Below the pieces are notes generated by a model. The model had not been told where the DNA came from, ran no database searches, and saw nothing but the letters and a program-made list of their open reading frames with translations. From contig DEJE01000014.1 of NCBI GenBank assembly GCA_002353205.1, positions 69,597 to 133,596 of the forward strand: a stretch of 64,000 bases of DNA, read 5' to 3'. Numbering within the stretch: the stretch's first letter is position 1; each line of letters starts with the position of its first letter. Of the stretch, positions 33,367 through 42,252 are shown one piece after another. The stretch is from Prevotella sp. UBA2756 (GTDB lineage: Bacteria; Bacteroidota; Bacteroidia; Bacteroidales; Bacteroidaceae). Position numbers and translations under genes: made by a program.

Positions 33367-34914
33367 ATGATTACGAGGATATATAAAACATTCTGCACCG
33401 GTTTGGTATTCTGCGGTATTGCTGCAGTCCTCACAGCGTGCAGTGACGACTTTCTGGAGGTGACCAACCCGACAGGTGAGCCTCTCGAGGAATACTATAC
33501 TACCGAGGAGACACTCAACGAAGCACTGACTTCGGCATACGCTCCGCTGCATTGGCCTGACTGGGACGGCACAGCCTACAACGACTTGACCGTAGATGGC
33601 GAGATCATGGGCGACGACTTCTGGGTAGGTGGCTCTGACAACACGGACAACCAGCACTGGCACCGTCTGTTCAACTTCGCAGGCGACGGCAACAACACAC
33701 TTTCAACGCTCTGGGGCGACTTCTACAGCGGCATCAAGCGTTGTAACGACGCCATCAAGTACGCCTCGTGGGAAGGGAAGGCCAGCCAGACGTTCCGTCG
33801 GTCGATGGAGATGCAGGCCCGTTTGCTTCGCGTGTACTATTATAATATATTGTGGCACTACTACGGCAACGTGCCTTTCTACCTGGAGAACCTCTCGCTG
33901 CCCTACACAGCCCCGCAGCTTTCGGCCGACGAAATCTATAATAAGCTGCTGCCCGAGCTCGAGGAAATCATCGCATCGAACGTGCTCCCCATGCGCTGGG
34001 AGACGGCAGAGAGCGGTCGCGTGAGCCAGGCCTTCGCCTATATGCTCTACGCCGAGATGGTCATGTACCAGAACGACAGCGCCCGTTACCCGCAGGCCCT
34101 CGGCTACATGAAGCAGATCATCGGCGACTCTAACTACTCGCTCAACCCCAGCTTCAGCGACCTGTGGCAGGAGAGCGGTGAATGGTGCGCCGAAAGCATC
34201 TTCGAAATCAACTACAACGACGATCAGGCCCAGCGCGACTGGGGCACTTCCATGGCTGCCGGCGGCACCGTGTTCCCCACACTCTGCTCACCCAACGGCT
34301 GGGGCGGCGGTGAAGGCTGGGACGGCGGCAACGACGGCTGGGGCTTCCTGCCGATGAAGGTGGAGACCTACAACATGTATGCAGAGAACGACGCTCGCCG
34401 CGATGTCACCTGCTGGGACGTGCGCGGATACAGCTACACCGAGCGCTATCAGGACACACACATCTGGCACGGCAAATACCGTCCGCAGTCGGCTAACAAC
34501 AAAGACTGCCCGACGTCGAAGAACCTGAACTACAATAACAACAAGCGCATCTACCGCTATGCCGAGACGCTCCTCAACGCCGCCGAGCTGCTGCTGCAGA
34601 CGGGAGGCAGTGCCAGCGAGGCTGCACAGTACGTGAACGAGGTGCGCAAACGCGCCGGACTCGACGCCCTGACCACCGTCAGCATCGACGACATCCTGAC
34701 CGAGCGCCATCTGGAATTCTGCGGTGAGGGCAAGCGATACTTCGACCTCGTGCGCGCCGAGGGCATCAGCGGAGCCACACAGAAGGCATCCACCGTGCTC
34801 GTGCCCGATACCTACGGCTACCGCACCAACTCGTGGACACCCTCGAAGAAGCACATCCCCCTGGCTCAGAGCGAGCTCGATGCCGACCCGACTCTCAAGC
34901 AGAACAACTACTGA
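33367..34914 (+). CDS. SusD/RagB-type surface glycan-binding lipoprotein
   Basis: The protein has 515 residues. The signal peptide ends in lipobox LTACSDD (Cys about 26), so it is lipidated. The SusD helical TPR scaffold is visible in RLLRVYYYNILWHYYGNVPF, RVSQAFAYMLYAEMVMYQ and ETLLNAAELLLQTGGSASEA, and the family ending LTERHLEFCGEGKRYFDLVR is present. SusD forms the lid on the SusC barrel and presents glycan. It follows susC by 31 bp of A/T-rich repeat. The ligand is inferred from the GH16 and GH3 genes downstream. Confidence 0.95.
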   Translation: MITRIYKTFCTGLVFCGIAAVLTACSDDFLEVTNPTGEPLEEYYTTEETLNEALTSAYAPLHWPDWDGTAYNDLTVDGEIMGDDFWVGGSDNTDNQHWHRLFNFAGDGNNTLSTLWGDFYSGIKRCNDAIKYASWEGKASQTFRRSMEMQARLLRVYYYNILWHYYGNVPFYLENLSLPYTAPQLSADEIYNKLLPELEEIIASNVLPMRWETAESGRVSQAFAYMLYAEMVMYQNDSARYPQALGYMKQIIGDSNYSLNPSFSDLWQESGEWCAESIFEINYNDDQAQRDWGTSMAAGGTVFPTLCSPNGWGGGEGWDGGNDGWGFLPMKVETYNMYAENDARRDVTCWDVRGYSYTERYQDTHIWHGKYRPQSANNKDCPTSKNLNYNNNKRIYRYAETLLNAAELLLQTGGSASEAAQYVNEVRKRAGLDALTTVSIDDILTERHLEFCGEGKRYFDLVRAEGISGATQKASTVLVPDTYGYRTNSWTPSKKHIPLAQSELDADPTLKQNNY

Positions 34915-34915
34915 T

Positions 34916-34990
34916 GGAGTTAAGAGTTAAGAATTAAGAGTTTAGAGTTGTTTGCGCCTTGCGCAATTAAGAATTAAGAGTTAAGAATTA
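34916..34990 (+). repeat. 7-bp repeats with a short hairpin before the binding-protein gene
   Basis: GTTAAGA/ATTAAGA units flank TTGCGCCTTGCGCAA, a near-perfect inverted repeat, between the susD-like and binding-protein genes. Confidence 0.6.
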
Positions 34991-34995
34991 AAAAT

Positions 34996-37416
34996 ATGAA
35001 CAGCAAGATATATAAGCTATTCAGCGCCGGCTTGGTTTACTGTGGTATGACCGCAGTCATCGCCTCCTGCAGCCCCGACAGCTTCGAGGGCGCCACGGAA
35101 GCCGGCATCCCAACCGTCAGCGGCAAGGACTTCCAGATCACCGTCGACCAGGAGACGAACCAGATGGTGGCCACCTTCAACGCACCTTCGGGCACCTATC
35201 CCGTGTGGATCATCGACGGAACATCGTACTCCACCCTCAGCGAGGTGGGTTACAAGAACACCGAAGCCGGCACGCACACCGTGGGACTGAAGCTCGGCAA
35301 CCGCAACGGCTTCAGTCAGGGAACGGTGATGAAGGAGTTCACCTTCAACGAAACGAAGATCGACTACACGGCCGACTTCCGAAAGATCACGGGAAAGGAG
35401 TGGCGCTTCGCCAACAAGGAAGCGGCTCACCTGGCCTGCGGCCCTGCCGGAACGGCCGCAACAGAGTGGTGGGCTGCCGCTGCCGACGAGAAGAAAGACT
35501 TCGGTATGTATGACGACCGCATCACCTTCACCGCCGAAACTCGCAAGGGAGGAACGTTTACTTACAATGCCGGCGAAGACGGACTGACCTACGTGAACAA
35601 AGGAACCACCAAGTGGGGAAGCCAGGATCCCGACTGGGATGCAACCATCGGCAACCAAACCTCCTCATGGACCTTCGAAGTGTACGACTGGACAGATGCC
35701 GAGGGCAACGTGACGCCGCAGACATACATCCAGCTGGGAGCCAACACCGCCTTCCCTTACATCTCGAGCGACGCACAGTATGAGAATCCCCGCTTCCGCA
35801 TCGAGACGCTGACGGCGAAGAAACTCGTGCTCATCTACGAGGCTCCCGACCGCTCGATAGCATGGCGATTCATCTTCACCAGCGAGGAAGCAGAGAAGGA
35901 ATGGGCCGGATTCGACCCGAACAGCGACTTCAATCTCTGGAAGAATGTGGACTATACGATGTTCTACTACTATGCTCCGGGATGGGCACAGATCGCTGAT
36001 CCGGGCTTCGAGGCAGGCGACAATGACTACACCATCACGCTGCCCGAGGCAACGACCGACCAGTGGCAGGCTCAGGTGGCCTTCAAGACCACTAACATCT
36101 CCACCTCTGCCGCCAACAACTACGACTTCTCGTGCGTCATCAACAGCGACAAGGACCTCAACGGCGCCACGGTGAAACTCGTGAAGGACGGCGACGACAA
36201 CACGTTCTACTTCGCCGACCGCATCGACCTGAAGGCCGGTGAGGATTATATCTTCTGGAAGAGCGACATGCCCGGCATCGATATGGAGCGCGTCAACCTC
36301 TTCTTCGACTTCGGAGGCTGCCAGGCCGACACTCATATCAACATCTCAGGCATCGTGCTGAAAGACCATGCCAACGACGACGGTACTGTGCCTCCCGGCG
36401 GCGACCAGCCCGGCGGCGACACTCCCGGCGGCACCATGGACTGGGACTACAACTCGGGCAGCAACCTGTGGAAGGCTGTCGACGACGGCACGCTGTTCAA
36501 TGCCTTCGGCTATTACTTCGCCGATAACGGATGGGGCCCCATCGCTTACAACGAGGCAACACACAGCGGCGACACCTATGAGCTGACACTCCCCGAGGGC
36601 CTCGGCGGAAGCCAGTGGCAGGGACAGTTCCACATCGACACGAAGCTGACCGCCTCGGCTGCGAAGACCTATAACTTCTACCTTGTGATGGAGACCGACC
36701 AGGATTGTCCGCAGGTGACCTTCAAGCTCACCGATGCCGGCGACACCAACTTCTTATTAGAGGAGCGCAACGACGTGAAGGCCGACGAGCCGTTCATTCT
36801 CAAGCGTACAGGGCTCACCCTGAAGGAGGGTAAGGACGCAGAGGCCATCCGTCTGTTCTTCGACTTCGGTGGCTCACCCGCCGGAACGCATGTCAAGATC
36901 AGCAAGATCTACTTCGAGGAGGCTGTATCGATGAACTACGACGATGCCGACAACCTGTGGAAAGCTGTCGACAACGGATCGATGTTTGACGCTTTCGGCT
37001 ACTACTTCGCCGACAACGGCTGGGGCGGCATCCCATACGAGGAGTGCAAGCACAGCGGGGACACCTATGAACTGACACTCCCCGAGGGCCTCGGCGGAAG
37101 CCAGTGGCAGGGACAGTTCCACATCGACACGAAGCTGACCGCCTCGGCTGCGAAGAGCTATAACTTCCAGCTGGTGCTCGAGGCCGACAACGACTGCCCC
37201 GGCGTGACCATCAAGCTGACCGACTCGGGCGATACGAACTTCTTATGTGAAGGTCGCCACGACATCACAGCCGACGAACCCTACGTCTACACGTTGAAGG
37301 GCGCCACACTGAAGGAAGGCAAGGACGCTTCGGCCATCCGCCTGTTCTTCGACTTCGGCGGCTCACCAGCGGGAACGAAGGTGAAGATCAGTAAGATCGT
37401 GTTCAAGGAGAACTGA
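34996..37416 (+). CDS. Surface glycan-binding lipoprotein with three carbohydrate-binding-like modules
   Basis: The protein has 806 residues. The lipobox is IASCSPD (Cys about 25). An N-terminal PKD/Ig-like domain (about 40-120) and a middle domain (about 125-305) precede three homologous beta-sandwich modules (about 310-455, 480-640 and 645-806). Their shared phrases are NLWKAVD, YYFADNGWG, GDTYELTLPEG, SQWQGQFHI and RLFFDFGG. Modules 2 and 3 share 85 identical bases, so the duplication is recent. A Gly/Pro-rich linker (VPPGGDQPGGDTPGG) separates modules 1 and 2. The position after susD and before GH16 is that of an SGBP-B protein. Binding of beta-glucan is inference. Confidence 0.85.
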   Translation: MNSKIYKLFSAGLVYCGMTAVIASCSPDSFEGATEAGIPTVSGKDFQITVDQETNQMVATFNAPSGTYPVWIIDGTSYSTLSEVGYKNTEAGTHTVGLKLGNRNGFSQGTVMKEFTFNETKIDYTADFRKITGKEWRFANKEAAHLACGPAGTAATEWWAAAADEKKDFGMYDDRITFTAETRKGGTFTYNAGEDGLTYVNKGTTKWGSQDPDWDATIGNQTSSWTFEVYDWTDAEGNVTPQTYIQLGANTAFPYISSDAQYENPRFRIETLTAKKLVLIYEAPDRSIAWRFIFTSEEAEKEWAGFDPNSDFNLWKNVDYTMFYYYAPGWAQIADPGFEAGDNDYTITLPEATTDQWQAQVAFKTTNISTSAANNYDFSCVINSDKDLNGATVKLVKDGDDNTFYFADRIDLKAGEDYIFWKSDMPGIDMERVNLFFDFGGCQADTHINISGIVLKDHANDDGTVPPGGDQPGGDTPGGTMDWDYNSGSNLWKAVDDGTLFNAFGYYFADNGWGPIAYNEATHSGDTYELTLPEGLGGSQWQGQFHIDTKLTASAAKTYNFYLVMETDQDCPQVTFKLTDAGDTNFLLEERNDVKADEPFILKRTGLTLKEGKDAEAIRLFFDFGGSPAGTHVKISKIYFEEAVSMNYDDADNLWKAVDNGSMFDAFGYYFADNGWGGIPYEECKHSGDTYELTLPEGLGGSQWQGQFHIDTKLTASAAKSYNFQLVLEADNDCPGVTIKLTDSGDTNFLCEGRHDITADEPYVYTLKGATLKEGKDASAIRLFFDFGGSPAGTKVKISKIVFKEN

Positions 37417-37427
37417 TGTCTGAAAGA

Positions 37428-37465
37428 CAGCGAGCACCTTCAAACTTGCTTGTCGGTGCTCGCTG
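37428..37465 (+). promoter_or_regulatory. Intercistronic hairpin between binding protein and GH16 genes
   Basis: CAGCGAGCACC (37428-37438) and GGTGCTCGCTG (37455-37465) are perfectly complementary over 11 bp with a 16-nt loop and no T tract. It could set mRNA processing or stability between upstream binding proteins and downstream enzymes. Confidence 0.65.
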
Positions 37466-37506
37466 AAACAATAGTCAATGAAGTTAAAACAGTAAAATAG
37501 AATAAA

Positions 37507-38619
37507 ATGAAAAAATATATGATTCATACACTGCTGATCTCCCTCGCCGTAGCCCTCACCGGCTGCGAGGGCGACAAGTACACGATGTACGGCCCGGAGG
37601 CTCCCAATGCCACCATCACGGCCTCGCAGGAAAGCGTCAACGCTCCTGCCGACGGCGGTTCCTATTCGCTCAGTGTCACCACCACCGGCACAGAGTGGGG
37701 AGCTTACGCCGATGCCGACTTCGTCAGTGTCGACACCAAGAACTCCGACACGAAGACAGGAACGCTGAACGTCACGCTGACGGCCAACCCTGACACCGTG
37801 GCGCGCACGGCCAATGTCGTCATCATGTCGGGCTCGGCCCGCAAGACCATCGCCGTCAGTCAGGCCGCAGCAGCGAAATCGAAATACAATGCCCCCGATG
37901 GTTACAGCATCGTGTGGCAGGATGAGTTTGACAAAGGTTCGACGCTGAACGCCGACGACTGGACCCACGAGGTGCAGAACGCCGGTTGGGTGAACAACGA
38001 GTTGCAGAACTATGTCAACCATACGACGCCCGAAGGAGCCAACGTGACAGAGATTAAGGACGGCAAGCTGCTTATCCACTGTCTGAAGGAGAACGGCAAG
38101 ATCTACTCCGGCCGCGTCTATGCCAAGGTGAAGGAAGGCTGGACCTACGGTTATATCGAGGCTTCGATCAAGCTGCCGAAGGGGAAGGGTACGTGGCCCG
38201 CATTCTGGATGATGCCCGTGAACTTCAAGTCGTGGCCCGCCGACGGCGAGATTGACATCATGGAAGAGGTGGGCGGACACCCCAACTACGTGAGCAGCTC
38301 GCTCCATGCCAACGCCCATGTGCACTCGAACAACACGCAGGTGACCCACGAGATGTATCTTGAAGGAGCCGAAGACGACTTCCATACCTACGCCATCGAG
38401 TGGACGGCGAAGAACATCACGACCTATGTCGACGGTAAGGTGCAGCTCTCGTACGACAACCGTGGGCTCGGTCGCGACGACTGGCCCTACGATGATCCGT
38501 TCTACGTCATCCTGAATCTTGCCTGGGGCGGCACGTGGGGTGGCACCTACGGCATCGACGAGTCGGCGCTGCCATGCACTATGGAGGTTGACTACGTGCG
38601 TGTGTTCCAAAAGAAATAA
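37507..38619 (+). CDS. GH16 endo-beta-glucanase lipoprotein with BACON domain
   Basis: The protein has 370 residues. The lipobox is LTGCEGDK (Cys about 19). A BACON domain (about 33-120, ending KTIAVSQAAA) is followed by a GH16 catalytic domain. The catalytic motif is GEIDIMEEVG, the ExDxxE form with the beta-bulge typical of laminarinase-like members. IVWQDEFD and the late WAFNLAWGG-like NLAWGGTWGG support the family. It should cleave beta-1,3- or mixed-linkage beta-glucan at the cell surface. It lies between the binding-protein gene and the GH3 gene of the same locus. Exact linkage preference cannot be read from sequence. Confidence 0.92.
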   Translation: MKKYMIHTLLISLAVALTGCEGDKYTMYGPEAPNATITASQESVNAPADGGSYSLSVTTTGTEWGAYADADFVSVDTKNSDTKTGTLNVTLTANPDTVARTANVVIMSGSARKTIAVSQAAAAKSKYNAPDGYSIVWQDEFDKGSTLNADDWTHEVQNAGWVNNELQNYVNHTTPEGANVTEIKDGKLLIHCLKENGKIYSGRVYAKVKEGWTYGYIEASIKLPKGKGTWPAFWMMPVNFKSWPADGEIDIMEEVGGHPNYVSSSLHANAHVHSNNTQVTHEMYLEGAEDDFHTYAIEWTAKNITTYVDGKVQLSYDNRGLGRDDWPYDDPFYVILNLAWGGTWGGTYGIDESALPCTMEVDYVRVFQKK

Positions 38620-38708
38620 ATGTGTTAGCAGTTAGTTATACTTTTTTTTAAGGTTAGTATCAGAAGGTTGTCTTTCAGGATAACACTTTTTAAAAGAAAG
38701 GACATAAC

Positions 38709-41018
38709 ATGATGAAAAAGCATATCTTAACCATGGCCCTCGCGCTCATGGCTACTACATCCTATGCCCAGACGCCCGTCTATCTGGACGAGAGCAAGGA
38801 CATAGAGTTGCGGGTGGACGACGCGCTGAGCCGCATGACGCTCGACGAGAAGATAGCCGTCATACATGCGCAGTCGAAATTCTCGAGTCCCGGCGTGCAG
38901 CGGCTCGGATTCCGCGACTTCTGGACCGACGACGGACCGCACGGCGTGCGCCCCGACGTGCTCTGGGACGAGTGGGAACAGGCCGGACAGACCAACGACT
39001 CGTGCGTGGCCTTCCCTGCGCTCACCTGTCTGGCTGCCACATGGAACCCGCAGATGGCGCGTCTCTACGGCGAAAGTCTCGGCGAGGAAGCCCTCTACCG
39101 CGGTAAGTCGATGATTCTCGGGCCGGGCGTCAACATCTACCGCACGCCGCTCAACGGCCGCAACTTCGAGTATATGGGCGAAGACCCGTGGCTCGCCTCG
39201 CGCATGGTGGTGCCCTACATCGAAGGGCTGCAGTCGAAAGGCGTGGCAGCCTGCGTGAAGCACTACGCGCTGAACAACGACGAGAACAACCGCCATCAGG
39301 TGAATGTCATCGTCGATGACCGTGCGCTGCACGAAATCTACCTCCCTGCCTTCCGCGCTGCCGTCGTCGAGGCGGGCACATGGGGCATCATGGGAGCTTA
39401 TAACCTCTATAAGGATCAGCACAACTGCCACAACGAAATCCTGCTGAACAAGATCCTGAAAGGCGATTGGCGATACGACGGCGTGGTGGTCTCCGACTGG
39501 GGTGGCTGTCACGACACTGACCAGGCCGTGCGCTACGGTCTCGACATGGAGTTCGGCACGTGGACCGACGGTCTGACGATGGGAAAGACCAACGCCTACG
39601 ACCTTTATTACCTCGCTGATGCCTACAAGCAAGCCATCAAGCAGGGGAAATACAGTGAGCGCGAGCTCAACGACAAGGTGCGCCGCGTGTTGCGACTCTT
39701 CTTCCGCACGACGATGAACAGCCGTCGTGGTTTCGGATTTCTCTGTTCGGAGAGCCACTACGACGCAGCGAAAAGCATTGCCGAGGAGGGCATCGTGCTG
39801 TTGAAGAACGATGCACCCGCGAAGGGAGTGGCTCCGTTGCTGCCGCTCGACGTGCAGAAGATGCGGCGCTTGCTCGTTGTCGGTGAGAACGCCATCAAGA
39901 TGATGACTGTCGGTGGGGGCAGCTCGTCGCTGAAGGTGCAGCGTGAAGTGCTGCCCTTGGACGGCGTGCAGCGGAAGCTGGCGGCCCTGAACCCACAGCT
40001 GACGACCGTCTTCGCCCGTGGCTATGTGGGCGATACCATACAGAGCTACAACGGAGTCACCGTGGGGCGCAGTCTCTACGACACACGGTCGGCCGACGAC
40101 CTGCGTGCTGAGGCCGTGGCCATGGCCCGCGAGGCCGACTGCGTCATCGTCTTCGGCGGTCTGAACAAGAGCAACCATCAGGACTGTGAGGGCTTCGACC
40201 GCACCGACTACGCCCTGCCTTACGGTCAGGACGAGCTTGTGGAAGCCTTGTTGTCGGTGAACCGCAACATCGTCTTCGTGAATATCTCGGGCAATGCCGT
40301 GGCCATGCCGTGGCGCGACCGCGTGCCGGCCATTCTCCAAGGATGGTTCATCGGCTCCCAGGCTGGCGAGGCACTGGCCAGCGTGCTCGTCGGCGAGGCC
40401 AATCCATCGGGCAAACTACCCTTCACGTGGCCTGTCGCCCTCAACGATGCCCCTGCGCATCGTCTCGGTGCCTATCCGGGAACGTGGCGGCCGCAGCACG
40501 ACATCATCGATGAGGAGTACAAAGAGGGGCTCTTCGTGGGCTATCGCGGCGTGGACCGCTTCCGCACGAAACCGCTCTTCGCCTTCGGTCACGGTCTGAG
40601 CTACACCACATTCGAGATAGGCAAGCCCGTGCTTTCGACCACAGAGCTCGCGTTGTCGGCCACACAGTTGGCATGGCGCGACGGCGATGCTGCGCCGAAA
40701 GGCGATATTACGATCACGGTGCCCGTCACTAACAAGGGTGAGCGTGCCGGTGCCGAGGTGGTGCAGCTCTATGTCAGCGACCTGAAGTCGTCGCTGCCGC
40801 GGCCGGTCAAGGAGTTGAAAGCCTTTCGGAAAGTGTTCCTGAAGCCCGGCGAGACACGTGACGTCACGCTCACCATCACGCCCGAAGCCCTGAGCTTCTA
40901 CGATGATGCGCGCCATCAGTGGGTCATTGAGCCCGGAGCTTTCAGCGCTCTCATCGGCTCGTCGTCCGACCGTCTCACCCAGAAGGCCCGCTTCAGCGTA
41001 AAGACAGCTGACCGTTGA
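38709..41018 (+). CDS. GH3 beta-glucosidase, exported
   Basis: The protein has 769 residues, typical of three-domain BglX-like enzymes. A signal peptide ending SYAQ lacks a lipobox, so it is probably periplasmic. The (beta/alpha)8 domain carries the nucleophile Asp in GVVVSDWGG (about 261); CVKHYALNNDENNRHQVNV is the KH-containing substrate loop. The sandwich domain (IVLLKNDAP onward) and a C-terminal fibronectin type III-like domain (about 670-765) follow. It would release glucose from oligosaccharides made by the GH16 enzyme. A strong terminator follows at 41043-41082. Confidence 0.94.
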   Translation: MMKKHILTMALALMATTSYAQTPVYLDESKDIELRVDDALSRMTLDEKIAVIHAQSKFSSPGVQRLGFRDFWTDDGPHGVRPDVLWDEWEQAGQTNDSCVAFPALTCLAATWNPQMARLYGESLGEEALYRGKSMILGPGVNIYRTPLNGRNFEYMGEDPWLASRMVVPYIEGLQSKGVAACVKHYALNNDENNRHQVNVIVDDRALHEIYLPAFRAAVVEAGTWGIMGAYNLYKDQHNCHNEILLNKILKGDWRYDGVVVSDWGGCHDTDQAVRYGLDMEFGTWTDGLTMGKTNAYDLYYLADAYKQAIKQGKYSERELNDKVRRVLRLFFRTTMNSRRGFGFLCSESHYDAAKSIAEEGIVLLKNDAPAKGVAPLLPLDVQKMRRLLVVGENAIKMMTVGGGSSSLKVQREVLPLDGVQRKLAALNPQLTTVFARGYVGDTIQSYNGVTVGRSLYDTRSADDLRAEAVAMAREADCVIVFGGLNKSNHQDCEGFDRTDYALPYGQDELVEALLSVNRNIVFVNISGNAVAMPWRDRVPAILQGWFIGSQAGEALASVLVGEANPSGKLPFTWPVALNDAPAHRLGAYPGTWRPQHDIIDEEYKEGLFVGYRGVDRFRTKPLFAFGHGLSYTTFEIGKPVLSTTELALSATQLAWRDGDAAPKGDITITVPVTNKGERAGAEVVQLYVSDLKSSLPRPVKELKAFRKVFLKPGETRDVTLTITPEALSFYDDARHQWVIEPGAFSALIGSSSDRLTQKARFSVKTADR

Positions 41019-41042
41019 CGGCAGAAAGACTGTATACCAACA

Positions 41043-41082
41043 AAAAGCGCGATGTCTTAACAGCAAGACATCGCGCTTTTTT
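41043..41082. terminator. Strong terminator of the polysaccharide utilisation locus
   Basis: AAAAGCGCGATGTCTT and AAGACATCGCGCTTTT form a perfect 16-bp stem with a 6-nt loop, and T and A tracts allow use in both directions. It separates GH3 from the convergent pectinesterase gene. Confidence 0.92.
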
Positions 41083-41141
41083 ATTGCTTCATCCGTTTTA
41101 CAAAACAAACAGCCTGATTTCCGATGGGGTAGATCCTGAGC

Positions 41142-42173
41142 TTATTTGTCTGTCGGTACGGCAGGCACCCAAGCGTCGTTGGTGCTGAAGACGGTTGCAG
41201 GGGTGACCTGGGCAGCTTCTTTCTTGGTAAGCTGGCGGCTCCAGCCGACTCGCGTCTTTGTCGAGGCACCGGCACCGCTGTTGTTGTATTCCTCGTAGCG
41301 TGCGGTCTTCTCGTTGTCGGCCTTGCCCCAGTTGTGCCAGCCTTCAGGACGGATATGGCCGCCCAGTTCGCAGTTCATGAACAGCGTGTGGGCGTAGGGA
41401 CGCCACGGACGGCCGAGAAACACCTTGTCGGCCTGCGCGTCGGCGATGAGACGGCAACGGTTGAAGACGTATCCGAACTTCACATCCTTCGGCGTGGAGG
41501 CTGCGGTGACGTAGGAGTTCACCTTGCTCTTGATGGTGCAGTTCTCGAACCATGCCGTAGAAGGGCCGAAGATGAAGTCGGTGGTGCCCTCGATGTAGCA
41601 GTTCAGGAAGTAGATGCGTGTGCCGCCGACGCCAGTGTAGACTGTGTCTTGGTTGCCCAGCAGGCGGCAACCCACGAAGATGAGGCGGTCGCCTTCGGTG
41701 TGTAGTGCCACGGCTTGGCCCAGTTTGGCGGCATTGTTCTCGATGGTGATGTTCTTGAACGTGATATCGGAGCCTTCCACCTTGACGGTGAAGGTGCGGA
41801 AGGTGCCCATGCCCTGGGTCCGCAGTTCCGGTTTCAGGGTGTTGTCCGACGGGTCTGCGCCCACTTTCGGAATCTGAATGTTGGCGTGGTCGTCGTAGGT
41901 GATGATGGTCTGTTCGGCATCTTCGCCGCAGATCTCTATGTTGGTGAGCCACGAGGGGATGACGATTTTCTCCTTGTAGACCCCTTTCTTCACGAAGATC
42001 ACCTTGTGATACTCCATGAAGGCGCGGCACACTTCGACGGCTTCGCCCACGGTGCGGAACTCGCCGGTGCCGTCGCGCGCCACGAAGAGGGTGTCGGGGT
42101 TGTCATAACTCTTTGCGCTCATGCCCAGAAAGGAGCCGAGTGCCATGCAGATTAGCAGTAGTTTCTTGTTCAT
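41142..42173 (-). CDS. Pectinesterase (CE8), exported
   Basis: The protein has 343 residues from the ATG at 42171-42173, which opens directly into the signal peptide (MNKKLLLICMALGSFLGMSA). The right-handed beta-helix esterase keeps the active-site residues: GQAVALHTEG (Gln), GNQDTVYTG (Asp), GTTDFIFGP (nucleophile Asp) and FLGRPWRPYA (Arg). It removes methyl esters from homogalacturonan and makes it accessible to lyases and hydrolases. No pectin lyase or GH28 gene is in the window, so it stands apart from a pectin locus. It lies 80 bp downstream of relA/spoT on the same strand. Confidence 0.94.
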   Translation of the reverse strand: MNKKLLLICMALGSFLGMSAKSYDNPDTLFVARDGTGEFRTVGEAVEVCRAFMEYHKVIFVKKGVYKEKIVIPSWLTNIEICGEDAEQTIITYDDHANIQIPKVGADPSDNTLKPELRTQGMGTFRTFTVKVEGSDITFKNITIENNAAKLGQAVALHTEGDRLIFVGCRLLGNQDTVYTGVGGTRIYFLNCYIEGTTDFIFGPSTAWFENCTIKSKVNSYVTAASTPKDVKFGYVFNRCRLIADAQADKVFLGRPWRPYAHTLFMNCELGGHIRPEGWHNWGKADNEKTARYEEYNNSGAGASTKTRVGWSRQLTKKEAAQVTPATVFSTNDAWVPAVPTDK

Positions 42174-42252
42174 GGTGTAGTTGTTTGTTCGTGAATCTTT
42201 CTCTTTGCGGGGGACGTAATATGGCGCGACAACGCGTAGGGTGGGGAAGAGG

